Origin: Ectocarpus siliculosus
Lineage: Eukaryota; Sar; Phaeophyceae; Ectocarpales; Ectocarpaceae
Assembly (NCBI GenBank): GCA_000310025.1
Contig: FN649749.1
Location: forward strand, 3,475,769-3,539,768
Reading direction: 5' to 3'
Length of the DNA stretch: 64,000 bases
Part shown: positions 1 to 13,400 of the stretch, piece by piece
How the letters are laid out: the number at the start of each line of letters is the position of its first letter
Position numbering within the stretch: position 1 is the first letter of the stretch
Translations under genes and position numbers: made by a program
The notes under the pieces: generated by a model
Seen by the model: the letters and a program-made list of their open reading frames with translations, nothing else
The model's database searches: none
What the model was told of the DNA's origin: nothing

Positions 1-3000
1 GTGTTTGAACTGCCCTAGTTCATGTCTTACTTGATGCGTTGGTTAGTTTCTGTTGTTTTGGCAACAGGAGTGTTCGTTATTGGTTGCAATGGTACTTTTT
101 TTTCCGTTTTGGAGGGCTGGGCCTGTGATCGCTCAATCGTGTCTATTACCCGGTGGGAGCAAGGAAGGTGTATGAGAGCAAGCCATTCCGGGTGGGATAG
201 ATGCCGCCATCGTTCTTGGGATCCTCGGCGTCGTTCTTGAGCAAACGACAACAAGAGAAAGAGACACACGGAAACTGGTTGCGGAATGAAAAACGATCAG
301 ATGAGACCCCTTGAACAACAAGAAGAAAACCCCCGTCACCTCAAGCGCCCGGATTGCGGCCATTTTATCAGCCTCTGCGCGCCTCCTCTCCCCCTCGACG
401 AACAGCAGCTGCCGCTTGTCCACCAAGTTGCGGCTTCGCTCCTCGAGCTCCGCCCTTAGGCGTTTCAACTCTCTCTCGTACTTCCTCAGCAACGACTGTG
501 GTGTATAACGGGCGGGGTTAGAGCTCGCATGTTATTGGCTCACGGCCGATAGAACGACAGATGGGCGTCCGGGGAACAGGGGGTTGATTGGTTTTGAATT
601 TTTCGTCAGTTTGCTTTTGGCACACCTTTTGGTCGAAGTCCTCGTTGACGATGGGCTGGTTCTTGATGTTCTTGGCTCTGCTCGCGAACTTCACTGTCGA
701 TAGGGTCTCTACCATGCTCTCCAGCGCCGGGCTAATCATTGCCATCATGGTCGTTTTGCAGTTTCCGCCGAGGCTTTCGTGGTCACGGGGATTTCGCAGC
801 CGGACGATAGAGCGACAAGGGAATCAGCATCGTTGGTACATCAGCAGGTTCGGCGTGCAGTTGGGTACGCCAGGCCGGACCAAACCCTAACCCCTAGGCG
901 CAACCAAACTCTGACATGTGGATCTGACGCTCTCGTCGACGCTCAGAGCTAGTTGTGATGAGGGAGAATGCGAAGCCAACAGCTCGTTACTCACCTGTCT
1001 TCTAGGATTCGAGTGAGCTTCGAATCGCGGTACGGGATGTGCTGCCTGCCCCGGTGGTCGGTTAGCGCCGATATGACATTCCCAAGGGCCGACAACGACT
1101 GGTTGATCTTTTTGCTCTCTCGCAAACGCTGCCCAGTGGCGCCAGACAACCGCACACGCTCGGAGCCCGCTAGATCCACCAGGTTGAGTTTGCCGACCTG
1201 GACATTCAGGGTATTGCACGCAATACAACTGTCTAGGCTGGAGTCCTGGTTTTCAATGTCCGTGCCCGATGCAGGTTTTCTGCGCTATTCCCGTTCCTGT
1301 CTGCTGATTTTTAATTCCTTCGGTATTCGCTGTGCCTAGGAACAGCAGGCGGGAGAACAGTCGCGTAGGCACACACTACCGAATCCTTTGTCTTGCTTCT
1401 GCAGGCCTCCCACCTGGCCAGGTTTGACATCTTAAAGGCATTGTTGCATTCCCCGATTCCACAGAGGGATCGCTTTACTTTGTGTTTCCTTCCCTTCATG
1501 TTGCACCTTGAACGTCTGACGCGCGTTGGTCTCAAGCTTTCGCAAGAGGGCTTCCCGCTCCGGGGATCCGGCTTTCCTCAGGAGCTGTCTCAGAGTTTCG
1601 GGGCTCATCTTCTCTCCCTTCTCGTCCGTGTAAGACGTCTCGCTCTGCATAGCAGTGCAAAAAAGGATACAGGCGAAACACTGACGTCCGGTGCTAACAG
1701 TGGCGTGAGGAGCGAGGGAATGTCTTTGCTGCTAGGTACCGTTTTCTTTTGCGGATTGCCCAGTGCAGAGGTTGGAATATGAGGCGTTGAGAGAAAAATT
1801 TCATGAGGGGACACATGTGTTGTCAAGAAAAATCCTGTGTAATCATGAAGAGGGATCCTTCGTTTCTTAGCGGGCAACCGTGCACTTTGTGTGCGTGAGA
1901 AGTACTGTACCCTGTTCAACGATGATGNNNNNNNNNNNNNNNNNNNNNNNNNNNNNNNNNNNNNNNNNNNNNNNNNNNNNNNNNNNNNNNNNNNNNNNNN
2001 NNNNNNNNNNNNNNNNNNNNNNNNNNNCAGCCGGTAGATCTCGCCGGGAGTTCGCCCCTTGGGGGAACAGAGGCCAGAATCAGAGAGGGTGCGGGGGGGA
2101 GCGAAACGCAGCTTTTTGTGGAGAATTTCAAACTTTACAATATGGCAAGCCTACAACCGGCGCACGGTTTAGGACACGTGGTCTGCGGCATGTACGGATA
2201 CCCATGCGTCCTCGAGAGTCAAGAATGGGTACCCCTCCCCCCCCCCCTCAACTCGTTTGTGTACGTCACTCATACCTGTTGTCAAGTGTTTGAAACTCAC
2301 CAATAACTCCTGTCGACGTACATATTAACAACGTTGGCAGCTACCATGGCAACGTGTGTCTTTCATATTACACTTTCTCTCTACAGCGTCATAGTCCCTG
2401 AAGTGGTGAAAAGGGCCGCATAAAACGCAGCTGTTGTGCTTCCAAATTTCAAACTTTCGAGTTTTTTGCAGATTTCCAAATTTGGAAGCGCCACTCCTTT
2501 CAATTTTTTCGGTGCCAGTATCATCCGTTCACCAGCGGGGGTATTTTTCTCTCTTAATATGTGGTGAGGAATAGCCAAGCGTGGCCGAGGTTGCTCGGAC
2601 GTGCTAGGTCAAGAAAGGTGGAAGTGAGAGAGAGAGGGGTTTCCCGGGCATCTCCATACATATCTCCGAGATCCACCGGAATACTCGCTGCGGTATTTGG
2701 TGAATCTTTCTTGATAAACATCTTCGGACCGTTATAATGTTGCTGGTAGTCTCCTGATCTTTGCTGGTCGCTTAAACGTCACTACCCCAAGGAAGATATC
2801 TATCAAAATCCCGGTTTCCACATATGTTCATGTCAAATCGTCGTATGGAAGGTCTTCATTTTGTCTGGAAACCACATAATCAGCTGGATTCCCAGGCCAA
2901 CAGAGAAGCAGCTGCGATTTTTGAGATCAGCCCTCCATATGGTGGGAAAACGGAAAAATACTAGCGTCAACTCGACAGAACCCCAACTGACGGTTGGTTC

Positions 3001-6000
3001 CTTTCCCATGACCACAAAAGCAAACAGGTAACGGTCGGTTGTGGGCTTGGAAATGGGAGCATGCAGCAGCAGCGGTACCATGATCTATCAATGCTGCGCC
3101 TGGCTCGTGGACATGTTGTCGATTGGCCGATGGTGTATTCAAGATCAGCAGAGAGTCGAATCACAGGTCCAACATCTGATCTGTATCATCACCATGCACA
3201 TATGTCGACACGGATGAGGTGCAATGCGCAAACAAACGTGCATTTGGTGCCGCGCACGCGCAACAACGCCTGTGTAACGACATCAGACGAACATCCCAGC
3301 CCAAAAATCTGTTTGGGTTTGGGCCTCTAAATCGCAGCGGGCAAGGAGATTCTGGGGTATCTGGGATCTGAAATCCCAGTTTTTCGGGACATAATAGCAC
3401 CAAAATACGGAGTGGCATGTCCTCTTGGCCTCACTACAAACCCAAATCTCAGGAACTGCAGACCTTCCATAACAGTTGGTCTGAGTGGACGACGACTATT
3501 CGGCCAGAACCTCCCTGCCGGTTCACTACAGTAGCAGCATGGCTTGTCCACATGCGTCCATCTCGCTCACCACCCATTCCGACAGGCCCTCCACAAACAC
3601 GCCTCTCTTCTTGTCCTCCCGGATGGTTAGGTTGTTTCTCTCCGGCTTTAGCAGGTCCGATATCTGCTCGTTGTAGATTTGTAGGTAGGAGGCCCGAACC
3701 AGAAACCTCATCCTGGGGTTTCCGTGAGGGTTGATTTGACATCGAGTGCGGCTCAGCCTAGCACAAATATCGGGGACATATGGAAGCACAGCACTGAAGC
3801 AAACCAGGCACAGTTGGAAATTCGCCACAAACGCCATAGGAATGGGCCGCGTTTGACTTCCTCTCTGGCTATCTGCCGGTGTGAGCTAAACCTTGGCCCC
3901 ACCCACTTTCCCACCTCGGAGACGCATTCCTCTGTATGTGGGCGAACACCTGCTCGATAGCGCGGGGAATTATCCCGCGGTCTTCGGCCGACGCCCCCCG
4001 CTTGAAACCTTCCATCGTGAACGTTTTGCCGGTGCCCTGTTAGTGATTGAGGCCGGGAGGTGCAGCGGTCGAGGAATTATTTGATGTGTTTCAGGTCGAT
4101 CGGGAGAGAAATATATCAGATGGCAAATAAAGGCAGGGTGTTTTGTGCGATTCTGGGACAGACGGAGGTGTATGCCCTGAGACACTTCGGAGGAGGCTGG
4201 GCTCACCCGAGCAAATACATAAATCTATTTTTGAGGGGTCATGTGTCAGGTACTGGGGGGTTCTAGGCTCCCTATCATCGAGGGGCATGTGGCAGTGGGA
4301 CTCTCTTACCGTCTGCCCGTATGCAAAGACCGTCGCGTTGTAGCCCTGGAGGCTGCTGTCAACGACCTCCATTGCGGTTGTGTCGTACACCTGGGGGGTA
4401 ATGCAGGCCCAGGATGGAAGGACGAAAGGATAGGTGTAAAGTACAAGAAATACCCTGACCAAGCTCTCAACGCAAGTCACGAAACTCCGAGGGTTTTCTT
4501 TTCGGCGACGCACATTTCCGTGCAGGGACTCTTTCAACGGTTTTGGTTCAGCGATACATCACCTTCCTCCAAAGTATGACAATTCTGTGAGGGCTGCTGA
4601 TTGCGGATGAGGCAAATTCAAACGGACCAGGCATGCACCAAACGATGCTGGAATACCTTCCGCTGCGAAGCCGAAACGTCGTAGACGTGGTCGAAGGTGA
4701 AAGCATGGGTGCTGTAAGGTCCTCCGGCACTGACAACACTCCCATCCTGCAGTCAATGGCAACGTTGACGCTGAGAAGCAGGTTCATGCATTGACCGGAT
4801 GGCGAGCGAGCTTATCGATGAAGACTATAATAAGACAATCCTACTACTGCTGAAGGTGCAAGTGTCAATCTTGTTGCTCGCACAAGGATACTGCTCGCGT
4901 TCAACGACGCTACCTTTTCGGTAGCATAGACTCACCGTCCAAACACATTTTCCACGAGAACGGGGGATTAGACTGATATTACAGAGAAACATTTTCCACA
5001 GAACAACCAGACCCTTCGTCACACGAAACGTACGAAAAGTTACGAAGATCATCACAGGATGCCCGAAGGATGAAGCAGAGACTGCGCCCAGTGAAGAATC
5101 ATCTGTCCGGCAGCTGCAGCAACCGCTGCGCTCAATCGGTTGACGCATGAGATAACTCGCCCAAAGATTCGTCTTTGTGCAACGTTTCTCTGTCGAACCG
5201 CCACCTGTTACCAGGTTTGGTGTATGACAACAACACTGCTGTTGCGATATGTTCAGCCCGTGCTCACCACCTACAGCATACCGTCATTCGGGACACAGAA
5301 ACATGGCATGGCTGACATCGTCTGAAACTTCTAGTCATCAAACGGCCAACCCGAAGCAATGACCTACATCGTCGAGAATGGCGTTCAAATTCTCCGATAT
5401 GGTGATGACGTGTTCTTCCTTGTCCACCGACACGATGTTTTGGAACATGCGTTCCCCCTCTACCTCTCGCGGCAGCGGGGGTCGGACGCGAATGACGACC
5501 TGAGGGACAGCAGGGGAGACGAGGTAGCCCTGATCAGAACGTGCTGTCGAGATGCTGAACGTCGTCAATGCCTAGCTCATGACGCACCCCTAAGGCCTAA
5601 AGGTGATTTTGGAGCAAAAGTAATTCGAGCCTCAGTTTGCAACAAGGACGATTCTGAAATCTGCAGATGTCGCCACCGCTATGCTAAAAAGAGTCCGCCG
5701 TGAACCCTCGGGGCATGATTGATTGTACCGAAATGAAGGAGAACGCCCGGCAGTATCAAGCGTTAATAGGCATGGATGGATGGCTACGCCGAGGGCATCA
5801 CGACTTTCGGGATAGGAGCTACAGGAACCCTTCCAAAATGCCCCTGAAGTCGTCCAGTGAGACTGCGTACGTCTAGCTACTGTAGGGCGCCCACGGGCAG
5901 TGCTACAATAGCCCTGCACACAGCATGATCCGCGCCCCATAGGAACACAATTTTTCGACAAAGGCATGGCCTGATCGGACACCCCTTGCCTCGCCTCGCA

Positions 6001-7090
6001 TGCACGACCGTAAAGGGAGTTTGAAAAAATTTACCTTGAAGTTGTGAGAAACGCCCTGACTGTCCACGCTCTTTCTCCCGAGGGTTTGACTGCTGTCATT
6101 TGACCGCCGAGCTGCTTTTTTGGGGCTACTCCCGCCGACGCCAACACCACCTCCACCGCCGCCGCCGCCGCCGCCACCGCCACCGCCATTCCCTCCGTCT
6201 CCTCCTCCGTTACGCCTGCCGGGAGATATACTCCTCGTCGAGCTAACCGAAGAGGACGCCCGGCCAGCCCCTCGCGCCTTTGTACCAGCGTTGATCAGGG
6301 AAGATCTAGTGGAAGGGAGCCCGCCTGGTGGGGTGGACGGGGCGCTGCTCCGGCTACCACCGCCACCGCTACTACCTCCGCCACTGAGAGCAGCAACGGC
6401 CGCGGAAGCGATGCCCCCCGACGAAGGGTTGTCGAAGAAGTCCACGGGCGAGCGTTCGGACGGCACCCGCGACGGGGTCGCAAACTCGACGGTCCCCGCC
6501 CCTGGTGGTTTGGGCTGCTGGAGATGGTGCTGGTGGTGGTGTAGCTTGTTGGCTGTGGGGGTGTTGCTGGACTTGTTTGACGCGGGGGATGAGTGTCGTG
6601 GGCGTTGCTGCTGTTGCTCTTCGCGCTCGCTTCGAACAGTAGTACCGTCGGCGGAAAGCTTGCCGCCTTCGGTGCTGCCGTTTCTACGTCGGCCGCTGCC
6701 GGTGGCCGCGAGACTTTCGCCAATCTGGCTCCAACCTCCTTGCTGATGGCGTTGGTCCTCGGCTGGTAAGACATGGGCACTACCACCCGTGCTGCTCCTT
6801 TCTCGCAGTCTCGGTTCACTGCTGCCATCTCGTTCCAATGCTGCAGATCCCACACCACCGCTGTCGTTCTCGGCATTGCGGGTGGAGGATCCCAAATCCA
6901 TACCCCCTAGAGAATTCGAAGGAGGCAGTCGTGGCACCATGAGATCAATTCCGTCAAGTTGAGGGTCGCCATCCCCGGTCGAGCTACCCCCCCGCCGGGG
7001 TGTGAAGGAAGTGCCGCCGCCGCCGCCGCCTTCAACCCTGAGGTTAGACGCAAACGTGGATGTGGTCGGGAAACGCCACTTTCTCAGCAT
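1..7090 (-). CDS. Kinesin heavy chain-like motor protein, 3' partial
   Basis: This is a microtubule motor ATPase. Exons read on the minus strand at about 7090-6035, 5499-5368, 4729-4670, 4390-4310, 4036-3915, 3712-3552, 1644-1507, 1197-995, 773-626 and 495-340; a further exon may lie near 240-150. Exon 1 encodes a 352-residue extension rich in Gly, Ser, Arg and Gln with a long poly-Gly run. The motor starts at [10 protein letters not shown] and continues through [21 protein letters not shown], the P-loop [25 protein letters not shown], switch [47 protein letters not shown] and the neck [19 protein letters not shown] charged coiled coil follows ([18 protein letters not shown]). The exon expected to carry switch I (SSRSH) was not found; it should lie between 3552 and 1644, where a 100-N gap sits. 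The exon 2/3 junction phase is uncertain. The motor is N-terminal apart from the extension, so plus-end directed motility is likely. The kinesin family was not assigned. Confidence 0.93.
1928..2027. other. Assembly gap of 100 N
   Basis: Exactly 100 N, a conventional placeholder for unknown length. It lies in the kinesin intron where the missing switch I exon is expected. Confidence 0.99.
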
Positions 7091-7503
7091 TTTTCCATCG
7101 GACTACAGTACAATATGGGTCGGTCATACATACATAGCTGCGCTGGGCTCTGCGAGACTCCGCACTGTAGAACATGTACATCGTGAGCCCTACCGTGGAG
7201 AGCGCTGAACAAAATCTAGAGTGGGGCACTCAGCGCGACGCTCCGAAGGCTCGAGGGATGTCCAGGGATCAGAGTAACTACGGAACCGACAATTTGAAGT
7301 ATCCTTCTCGGAGGCTAATTTCTTAGTTGTTCGCCAACGTCGAGTCCAGGTTGCTGTGCATATAAATGTTGCTGAGAGTTTACATACAGCAGTGTGCTGA
7401 ATTTTGTTTTTCTTATCAATACTTGCCGTGAAACTCTGAGTTTGTACGTGTTGCCGGCCCGCTCTGTAAGTTTTTTCGGTTGTAGTCCACAGGCCTCTGT
7501 GCA

Positions 7504-8055
7504 CGGCTGTATGCATAGAGTTGTGCTCATACATGTTAATATATAGCGCAGTATGCTGTTGGAAAAGCCAGTTACTGCTTTCAGTTGCTGTATGCAATGA
7601 TGCATGGTTTGGTACTAGTGTATTGTTCGTATTGCATATGCGGAAAGTTTGCTCCGCTCAAGTGAACAATCACCCAAGGAATATTCTGAGAACTTATGAG
7701 TTCCTGGACCGGTTCTCCGGAACGTTCCCAGGAACAGCCTATTGTCTATCTCGAAGAATGGTTCATGGGTTAGGTTACTGTATGCATACAATGCGTACAG
7801 TTGTACTCATACATGTTAATATATAGCGCAGTATGCTGTTGGAAGCTAGTTACTGCTTTCAGTTGCTGTATGCAATGATGAATGCTTTGGTACTATTAGT
7901 GTGTTGTTCGTATTGCATATGCGGAAAGTTTGTTCCGCTCAAGTGAACAATCACCCAAGGAGTATTCTGAGAACTTATGAGTTCCTGGACCGGTTCTCCG
8001 GAACATTCCCAGGAACAGCGTGTTGCCTATTACGCATAATGGTTCATGGAACTAC
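7504..8055. repeat. Tandem duplication, period about 280 bp, two copies
   Basis: The phrase starting ctcatacatgttaatatata occurs at 7526 and again at 7806. The next about 230 bp match closely, including tgcatatgcggaaagttt and gaacaatcacccaaggaa-like segments and the end gttcctggaccggttctc. Only a few substitutions and small indels separate the copies, so the duplication is fairly recent. Confidence 0.9.
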
Positions 8056-8386
8056 TCCAGGAACGTTATGGTCGAGATTACAAAGAATGGTATTTGAGTT
8101 AGGTAAGAACGGTATTCGGGTCCCGGAACGTTGCGGGACCGGTCGTTGAGTTCTTTGGACGTGTGCGTCGGTAGGTACCGACGGATTATTTGAGACAGGC
8201 AGTGAGGACACGAGCTCACCCAACGAGTTCACTCCCAACTTTCCCCCCTCTCCAAACAATCTCAACAAATACGCTGTTGTATTCGGAGCAAGGCTCACGA
8301 TTAATATTAATACAAGTTAAAACATCATCATCAAACTTCACAAACACTGGTTTAACCACCAGTTGCTCCACCTCTGCACGACGAGA

Positions 8387-8515
8387 GTTGTTGTTGTTGT
8401 TGTCTTCAAATTAAAAACGGTTCCGATATCTCTCTACCCAGTACCTTCGTATGTCCGTACTGATCCAACACTCGACGAGGTCGATTCCCGTGGTCACAGG
8501 TTAACTTTAACTTCA
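8387..8515 (-). mobile_element. SINE-like (AAC)n-tailed repeat, copy D
   Basis: On the minus strand it reads gttaacctgtgaccacggga, then atcgacc, a central part, ggaaccgtttttaat, and an (AAC)n tail. It matches copies at 43019, 52829 and 61324 over its whole length of about 125 bp. Family class is not established; a short fixed length and a microsatellite tail suit a SINE. Confidence 0.8.
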
Positions 8516-10477
8516 ACTAGAGCCTGTTGTGTCAGCAGCATTGCTGACGCCTGCTGCTGTGTTTGCACACACACAAGCAAAGTTGACACAAGCCACATTT
8601 GCCACAACATATCGAGCCAACACCATCATCAACCATCACACATAGCCTTGAATTCCATGAATACATACAACAGGAGTTATACCGATGGGCTCTGCAGTAC
8701 CTTGTGGTCCAACTCTACGGGGATCACGTACAAGATCTATCGGAGATTCGATTCCCAAATACAACTTAGTGCAGTGTTTGATGCTGCGGCTGGCACTGCT
8801 GGGCACTGTTTGAACGTGCGGGGCACAGATCGGCGGCTACTGCTGTAGGATGTGAAGACAAGGCTGGTACTGCGGTACATGCACAGTAGTCAAGATTATG
8901 ACGCGAACATGTCTCCTGCGCTGCTGTGGTAGTCTAGTCTAGACTACGCATGTTAGCATCTGGACATGCTAATATGTTAACCCATTCGACGTGGTTGTCC
9001 ACGGAGCTCAAGAACCCTGTCTCTCGCGGCTCTCGGTATATTCCGAATAGGGTATCGAGTATAGAACCCCATTCCAAAAGATGAAAAGAGCTCAGGCCCG
9101 ATACCACTGATTGTTGACTCGCAAAAGATGGAAAACTACAACATGTAGTCTACAGCAGTATCTGCGCAGACCGGCTTGCCGCAATCAGCCCGCGTTGGCG
9201 TCATGGGGATACAATCAATAAGGTTACCATCATTACGAGACAAAATGCATGTTTCGGCTCCGCGAAAAGTCTATGGAGTCCACGCTTTCTTACCATGCAT
9301 CATGGTTTGGAGTGTTGATGACGCCGGAAGTAGACATGGCCAGCTGTAGTTGTGGACGGACTGCCTCTAGGATATCAGCGGGTAGCCCCCCCCTCCCCCC
9401 CCTCCCCTTATTTGTAACATTTTTCGTCAGTCAACCCCTACCGTTTACCTTTGGTTCTCAATCGCGTTTCCCCCGCCGGCGGGAAATTTGACCGTTGGTG
9501 TGTTGTTCACAATCACAACAACGCAGCACGCAGAGGCTTGCTTTACCCCAGGCGAGCCAGAGAGAGGGAGAGGGAAAAGACAGAGAGAGAGAAGGGGAGC
9601 ACACACACAGCGCAGCTGTGGCTGAGCATTTGGACGGGCCTGGCACGTAATTCGCTTGCACTCGAAGAAGCCACATCCCAGGTTTGTTGATGTTGCGCAA
9701 GGGGAAGAGGCCTGGCGTCCGAGAGAGCGAGACAGCAATTCGAGACAGCAATGGCAATTCGACCTAGAGCAGTAAGAGTGGCTGATCCTGGAACGAAAGT
9801 ACCATCTAGCCTGATATTCTCTCGCGGCCTGTGTTATTCCCTATTTCCGCAGACAGCAAGGCAAGCAAGACACAACTCGCCATCTACAGCATTACAGCAA
9901 AGTAGGCTCGTCCATATTACAGCAGTTTTGTCAACAACGCAAGGTGCCCTCTTTCCCTCTTGCTCCCTCTTGATATCTAGCTGCGGTGTGTCAGAGACGA
10001 TCATCTGTTAGAGAGGGCACCTGTCGAGATATTCGTGTAAGTATGCACACGCAACTCTCTTGCTGCGGTGGAATATCTCTCTCGAAACTCTGGAATTAAG
10101 AGGGAGACAGAGCGAGAAAGAAAGCCATGGTTGCTGATTACGCACAGCCCTCCCCATGCCATGGTTGCATTCTGTATTCTCCAGCTCCCCATCAGCCTAC
10201 ATGGGTCGTTGATAGTACAGCAGTATGCCAGATTTTGTCTTAGGAGCTAAATACGAAATGCTTGGTGCAGCTAAACCATGGAAGCTGCATATTTGCCCAT
10301 ATGGATTGGTATCCCTGCCGCGCTCCCTCTCCTGTCAAGCGCCGTGTGTTTGATGTCATTGAGCCCGCCAGTGTGGAATAATGTGGTGGGGCTGAGCTCA
10401 AAGGCAGCAGAGCAATTCTAACACGAGTCTTATAACCGATAAGGCGCTCCTCTCGCACAGCGTCCTAGACTACTACA

Positions 10478-13400
10478 TTGTTCTCTCTGTACTTGCACAC
10501 CTCGCACAACAACGTTCTGTCTGTGGACACCACCCTTCGGCTAAGCAGCGAGGACCGCCTCATTTCCGTCCCTCTATTGCCCCCGGATCGATGCCATACC
10601 GTCCGTCAGGTTTGTCAGGCAGCGGGTACAAGGTCGAACCCCGACACCATTTGGGAGCCGTTCCAAAACATGCCGAACTTGGCGTTTTCTCCGGTTGGGC
10701 CTCAGCAGCCTCCTCTACACGACCGCGGCAGCGGCGAGAAAGAGAACGCTAATGCTGCCTCCTCGCCCCCCGTCGGCAGCATCACCAAGAAAGCCGCAGT
10801 CGCCCCCGCTGGCTCGACGGTGGTGCGCTCGCCGCTTGAGAGCCTCGCGGCGGGGACGAGTATCGTCTGCAAACGGGACTCTACCTGCAAGTGCCCGGAC
10901 TGCGACATGGCCGCCGCAGTGTTCGACATCAATGACCTGCGGCAGGTGGGCGGCGGGGGCGGTATCCCGAGCTCTCCCACCGCTGGTGGCATTCCTCCTC
11001 CAAGCGGTGTTGGCGGTCTGGCGCGGAGCCCGCTGGCCGGCGGGGCCAGCAGGGATGTTGCGAGGGACGACCACGATGGTGCGCTGCCGACCTGGACTCC
11101 AGCCCCTGCAGGCGAAGGTGAAGGTCGACAGGAGGCCGCGGTGATGCCCCCGAAGCCAGCCGTTGCCGTTGTCGATTCTCCCGCCGCGTCGCCGGTGCCC
11201 GACTCCGCCGCCCGTAATGTGCCGCACAACGCGAAGAAGGCGGATATGACCGCGACGTCGTCTGCTCCAGACGGCGAGCACGACGCCGCTGTTCACAAGC
11301 AGCCCGGCGAGTCATGCGGCGGAGCGTCTGAAACGGCGGCGGGTGGTGAGACCCCAGCGGCGGCGAGCGCTAAGAGCGCGGGGAGCAAGAAGAAGGGCTG
11401 GGGGTTCAGGATGGCCCGGGCCGTGTTCTCCCCGCTATCGCCAAGGAGAAAGCAACAGGGAGATGCCGGCGGCGACGGTAAGAGCGGGACTACGGCGGCG
11501 TTGGCGGGCGAGCTCGACGACGAGGCTACCGCGGCTGCTGCCGGCGCCCCGCCGTTGGTAGAAACGACGGTGGAGCTGTCTGCAACGGCTGAGCCGGCGG
11601 CAATGTCGGAGCCGGCAGCAACGTCCGAGCCGGCAGCAGCGGCGGAACTGGCGCCACCGGCGGACAATGAGATCCCCAGTTCTGCAGGTGCCGGCATGGG
11701 CGCCGGCGGCAAGCACGGCAACACCGGAGCGGCTGACGGCAATGACGGCAATGACGACCTGCTCTCTGGCGACGAATCGGCCCAGGAAGAGGAGGAGGAA
11801 GGACCGGTGGAACACGAGGATGGGGATGCCGCCGCTGCTGCTATTGGCGGCGGGACCTGCAAGCCGCCGGTGGCTGGCAACGCCGCCGTTGCCGCCGGTG
11901 TCAGCAGCAGCACCAGCGTCCCAGAGGACAGCAACGCCGCAGCTACTGGTAGTGCTGCATGTGGGGGTATGGATGTGTTCTTGGGGGAGAGATCGGCGGC
12001 GGCGGCGGCGGCGGCAAGGCGGGCATCGAGCGGGCGAAGGCTGTCGAAGGACCGATATTTCGAGTGCAGCTCGGAGGTGAGACGGGAACTGTCGGACCAA
12101 CCACGTCTCTCCCCGAGGGGCAAAGAGGCAACGGGAAGGGTGAGACTTGACCTTGTGCTTGTGTTTGTGTTGCTTGAGAGGAGATCGACTCTTTGGAAGA
12201 TTGGTCGGTTTTTTGTGCTTTTTTCGTGGGCGTGGTAGGTGCATGATGTCAGATTCTTTGGCAACTTGTACAAGTGTATTACACATGCCGGCTACGCGCA
12301 AGATGCCCCACAGTTTAGCCCCTCCGCCTGTCGGTGGCACCGTGCTTTCGGGACGCACCTCCGTGCACCTCGGTCCCACCCGGATGTTACTCGTATGTGC
12401 CCGATTCATATTGTCGTTGCCAACAGATAGCGTCCATCCTCCGGCAGAGGGAGCGAAAAGCGTGGTTGTGTCCTTCGGGTCCGATTTCCTCCTGCATTAT
12501 TTAGAGGCTTTGTTTCTAAGTCTTTCAATATTTGGTGTTTCGTGCCCGAAGTCCCCGCCTTGTAGCGAGACGGTCCCAACCTGATGGGGAAACAATCGCA
12601 ATAATGTGTACAGTAGGTGGCCCGATAGCGGCATGTAGGGGCAAGAGGAGGATGTGCCACTATTCGAAATATTGGGTTCATATATCATACACGTACATGT
12701 TGAGATTGTGACAGGAGATATTGATGCCACTATATATCGGTCCTGTGTGACCCCGGACGGTGAGTCTAGCTAGTTGTAGTGTTCAAGTACGTTGACAAGT
12801 GTAAGTGCACATATGCGGCAAGCGTGTAGTGTGCACCGAAGAGGAGTAAGCAGGCGGCGCGAGAGATGGGACGAAAAAAGATATATACTTCGAAGTATAC
12901 ATATACCGGTAGTTCCACTAATCAAGTTGCCAGTGTATCGGGCCACCTATTGTATCCCTAAACCAGTTCATGGTGTTCGTGGTTGATGCGTTCTTTGTCA
13001 CATCACTATTGCCGCCGACGCATATTGATCTCGTGGCCAACTAGTCCACCACTGACGTCTTTCTCGTTATCGTGCCTTCTGTTTTTTTTCGAACTGTCCC
13101 GCGGCAGGTCGAACACGTCCTGGCCTCCGACTCCGAGTCAGACTCAGGCGACAAAGACGTCGACCCGTCCTCATCAAAGGAGCAAGCTTTAGAGTCAGAG
13201 CAAACTTCAGAGCAACCAGCTCCTCCGGTGAACGAGACCAACAGCGACCGCATCTCATCGTCTCTGGCCGCTGCCCCGTCGACACCGGTCACTCCGGCTG
13301 CCGCAACTGCTAGCAGCGCCCGCGCGTCATCTGCTACACCGATGTCTCTACTGCCGGTGGTCGAAGCGGATAGCCCCGCGGCAGCGCTGGAGGCTGCTGT

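Larger units (their letters stand above)
7091..10477. other. Divergent intergenic region between kinesin and coiled-coil gene
   Basis: No coding exon is recognised. It holds the 280-bp tandem duplication, an (AAC)n-tailed repeat in reverse orientation, C-rich runs near 9388-9410, a GA-rich stretch near 9551-9597, and five copies of the TACAGCAGT/ACTGCTGTA motif (7385, 8839, 9151, 9918, 10216). The promoters of both flanking genes should lie here, but no core promoter element could be called. Confidence 0.6.

Noticed and set aside
2570-2620. Segment gcgtggccgaggttgctcgg resembling a tRNA D-arm of a class II tRNA
   Set aside because: No anticodon arm or T-arm in register downstream.
6120-6746. 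208-codon plus-strand frame starting with a poly-Pro tract
   Set aside because: It is the antisense of the poly-Gly region of kinesin exon 1.
10702-12409. Long open frames antisense or out of frame to the first exon of the coiled-coil gene
   Set aside because: GC-rich Ala/Pro/Gly coding sequence opens other frames; only the listed frame joins all later exons in phase.
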